NCBI GenBank assembly: GCA_965602635.1 | Contig: CBFCZU010000025.1 | Span: 1-26,962 of the forward strand | From: CBFCZU01 sp965602635 | Lineage (GTDB): Bacteria; Planctomycetota; Phycisphaerae; SM23-33 | DNA: 26,962 nt | Direction: 5' to 3' | Shown: positions 25,828-26,962 of the stretch, in pieces | Position numbering within the stretch: position 1 is the stretch's first letter | How the letters are laid out: the number at the start of each line of letters is the position of its first letter | Translations under genes and position numbers: made by a program | The notes under the pieces: generated by a model | The model's database searches: none | What the model was told of the DNA's origin: nothing | The model's input: only the letters and a program-made list of their open reading frames with translations

Positions 25828-26112
25828 CGCCGAGAAGCGAGGCAGAGGGGGTATGTCCGTGCCGATCGCCTTGGCCTTCACGCCGCGAAGCGTGATGTCC
25901 GCGTCCAACGTCACGCCGCAGACGAGGATGTCGCCGCTAGGCAGGAAGATACCCGCCGACAGCCATTCGCTGCCCTTGCCCCCCACGAAGGTCGCCGTCA
26001 CCACCTTGGCGGGGTTGGGTGACTCGCGCGTCCGCGCCTCGCACGGCCGCATCCCGCTATGCCATGCGGATACGAGTAACAACACCACCAGCCTCGCAAT
26101 ACGTCTTGTCAT
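25825..26112 (-). CDS. N-terminal part of the split propeller protein (signal peptide and first blade)
   Basis: Ninety-five residues from ATG 26112. A Sec signal peptide (MTRRIARLVVLLLVSAWHSG) is followed by VVTATFVGGKGSEWLSAGIF, PSGDILVCGVTLD and VKAKAIGTDIPPLP. The 'G..G.E.l..g.f.psGdi.v.G.T' pattern is a first propeller blade of the same kind as those in the downstream frame, and it ends abruptly at TAA 25827-25825. GAAGGG lies six bases before the ATG. Taken together with 23608-25794 it would make a protein of about 834 residues. A genuine stand-alone 95-residue secreted protein is less likely, because the fold would be one blade only. Confidence 0.6.
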   Translation of the reverse strand: MTRRIARLVVLLLVSAWHSGMRPCEARTRESPNPAKVVTATFVGGKGSEWLSAGIFLPSGDILVCGVTLDADITLRGVKAKAIGTDIPPLPRFSA

Positions 26113-26270
26113 GCTACGCCCTTCGTTCGGTTCAGACCGGCCGCTCGTGTCCCTCGGGAGCCCCGGGTGCCGGCCGAAGCTGCGACACAGCCGTCGCCTT
26201 GTGTCCACGTATTCAACCGGTGGAACACATGAACGGTTTGCGGCAATTGCGGGCCGTCTGTCGATCTCTC
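26113..26270. other. Gap between the glycoside-hydrolase-like gene and the split propeller gene
   Basis: 158 bases with no coding frame I can support. GGCCG (about 26139) and CGGCC (about 26170) could close a weak hairpin around a CTCGGGAGCCCCGGG core. No T run and no clear promoter were found, so it is unclear whether the two genes share a transcript. Confidence 0.3.
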
Positions 26271-26962
26271 TCAGGACCCCCTTCCGTTCGGGCGCAGCGC
26301 TGAGCGGGAGTCGGCTCCGTGGCGGGTGACGACCTCCCAGACGAATCGGTATATCCGTCGGACGATCGGCCAGACGTCGGCAGTGCCGGCGGGCCGGACC
26401 CGTCGGTTGCTCTCCATCACATCCATCAGGACCTGGATCGTGGCCCTGGCCTCGGTGGCAAGCTCGGGCCTGACGGCCCCTTTGCGCCGCGGATCGGCCA
26501 GCGCGGCACGCAGGTGCAGGACGGCTTCGGTGATCTGGAGCCCTTCCCGGAAGGCCTCGATTTGTGGGCTGGGCGCGGCGCCGTCGGGACCGGGCGAAAC
26601 GAACGGACCTCCGCTGGGGTGGATGTTGCCGAAGCTCACGTACGAGCGTATCGGCCGGCGCCGCTTGCCGTCGGCGGTCGGCCAGGACCAGCCGTCGAAG
26701 CTCAGGAAGCCGCTGCCGCTGTAGTTCGCCGCAATCCGTCCCAGCGGCGCCATCGTCAGGTAGTCCGTGGGGGCCGACGTTACGCCGTCTCGCTTGAGGA
26801 CGTCGATGGGAGCGTCCTTCACCAACAGGCGCCGCGAGTAGTTCCGCCGCACCACGTTGGCGTAGCCGACCACCACCCCGCCGGCGGGCTGAGTTCTGTC
26901 CTCCGGCGTCCGGCCCCACTTGCGGACACTGCCGCAGTGCGTCAAGACGCGCCACTGCATGT
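26271..26962 (-). CDS. C-terminal part of a glycoside-hydrolase-like protein (runs off right edge)
   Basis: About 230 residues are visible and the frame is open to the window edge, so the true start probably lies outside; the ATG at 26960 need not be the start. The visible part has YANVVRRNYSRRLLVKDAPI, a 'GSGFLSFDGWSWP' strand and the closing pattern SPQIEAFREGLQITEAVLHL followed by a helical tail. This order (bare domain, 'G.l.w..W', 'S.r.ea.R.G..d.e.l..l') is seen at the C-terminus of DUF4091-type and related (beta/alpha)8 glycoside-hydrolase-like proteins of PVC bacteria. That is family knowledge applied by eye, and the assignment is tentative. A catalytic domain, if any, lies upstream of the window. 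Stop TGA at 26271. Confidence 0.55.
   Translation of the reverse strand, partial: MQWRVLTHCGSVRKWGRTPEDRTQPAGGVVVGYANVVRRNYSRRLLVKDAPIDVLKRDGVTSAPTDYLTMAPLGRIAANYSGSGFLSFDGWSWPTADGKRRRPIRSYVSFGNIHPSGGPFVSPGPDGAAPSPQIEAFREGLQITEAVLHLRAALADPRRKGAVRPELATEARATIQVLMDVMESNRRVRPAGTADVWPIVRRIYRFVWEVVTRHGADSRSALRPNGRGS

Noticed and set aside
23578..26022. Open plus-strand frame of 814 codons
   Set aside because: It is antisense to the propeller gene; no recognisable motifs and a strongly biased Arg/Ala/Val composition. Its openness through the TAA site does not make it coding.
1..26962. CRISPR arrays, tRNA or rRNA genes, riboswitches
   Set aside because: No regularly spaced direct repeats, no cloverleaf-like stretch and no rRNA signature were noticed by eye in the short gaps; a covariance-model scan would be the decisive check.

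Overview
The window is GC-rich bacterial DNA packed with long genes. Almost every product carries an export signal: Sec or Tat signal peptides, lipoboxes, or a membrane anchor. Very large secreted PQQ-type propellers, HEAT-repeat lipoproteins, 'GPF'-type beta-sandwich modules, an autotransporter-like beta segment and ExbB/ExbD all occur together. This points to the PVC group, most likely Planctomycetota. That placement is inferred from protein architecture only; there is no rRNA or tRNA in the window to confirm it.

Layout. (1) 1-184, minus: the N-terminus of a zinc-ribbon, transposase-like protein that runs off the left edge. (2) 396-6369, plus: a two-gene unit with a 1611-residue secreted multidomain propeller protein and a Tat-exported protein of the mannonate dehydratase type. 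(3) 18801 down to 6468, minus: an eight-gene, 12.3-kb operon. In transcription order it encodes an ExbB/TolQ-like channel subunit, a single-pass membrane protein with a large periplasmic domain, ExbD, an 889-residue HEAT lipoprotein, a small lipoprotein, a secreted alpha/beta-hydrolase-like protein, a secreted protein with a carbohydrate-binding-like C-terminus, and a secreted PQQ propeller fused to HEAT repeats. Gaps are at most about 70 bases and several genes overlap. (4) 19084-21666, plus: a secreted heparinase II/III-like polysaccharide lyase candidate, divergent from the operon. (5) 26962 down to 21803, minus: the C-terminus of a glycoside-hydrolase-like protein, a secreted propeller gene split by one in-frame TAA, and an alpha/beta-hydrolase-like protein fused to an autotransporter-type beta segment.

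How the genes may work together (inference): the locus reads as a polysaccharide or uronate utilisation neighbourhood. It has a lyase candidate, a ManD-like sugar-acid enzyme, a glycoside-hydrolase-like protein and secreted hydrolases, with several large binding or scaffold proteins. The most unusual part is the proton-channel pair ExbB/ExbD, which brackets a membrane protein occupying the position where TonB or TolA might be expected. That protein has a periplasmic coiled region and ends in a beta-sandwich module resembling one in the large secreted propeller protein of unit 2. This may be an energised envelope machine with its own lipoproteins. No CRISPR array, tRNA, rRNA or complete insertion sequence was seen, and no gap exceeds about 300 bases.
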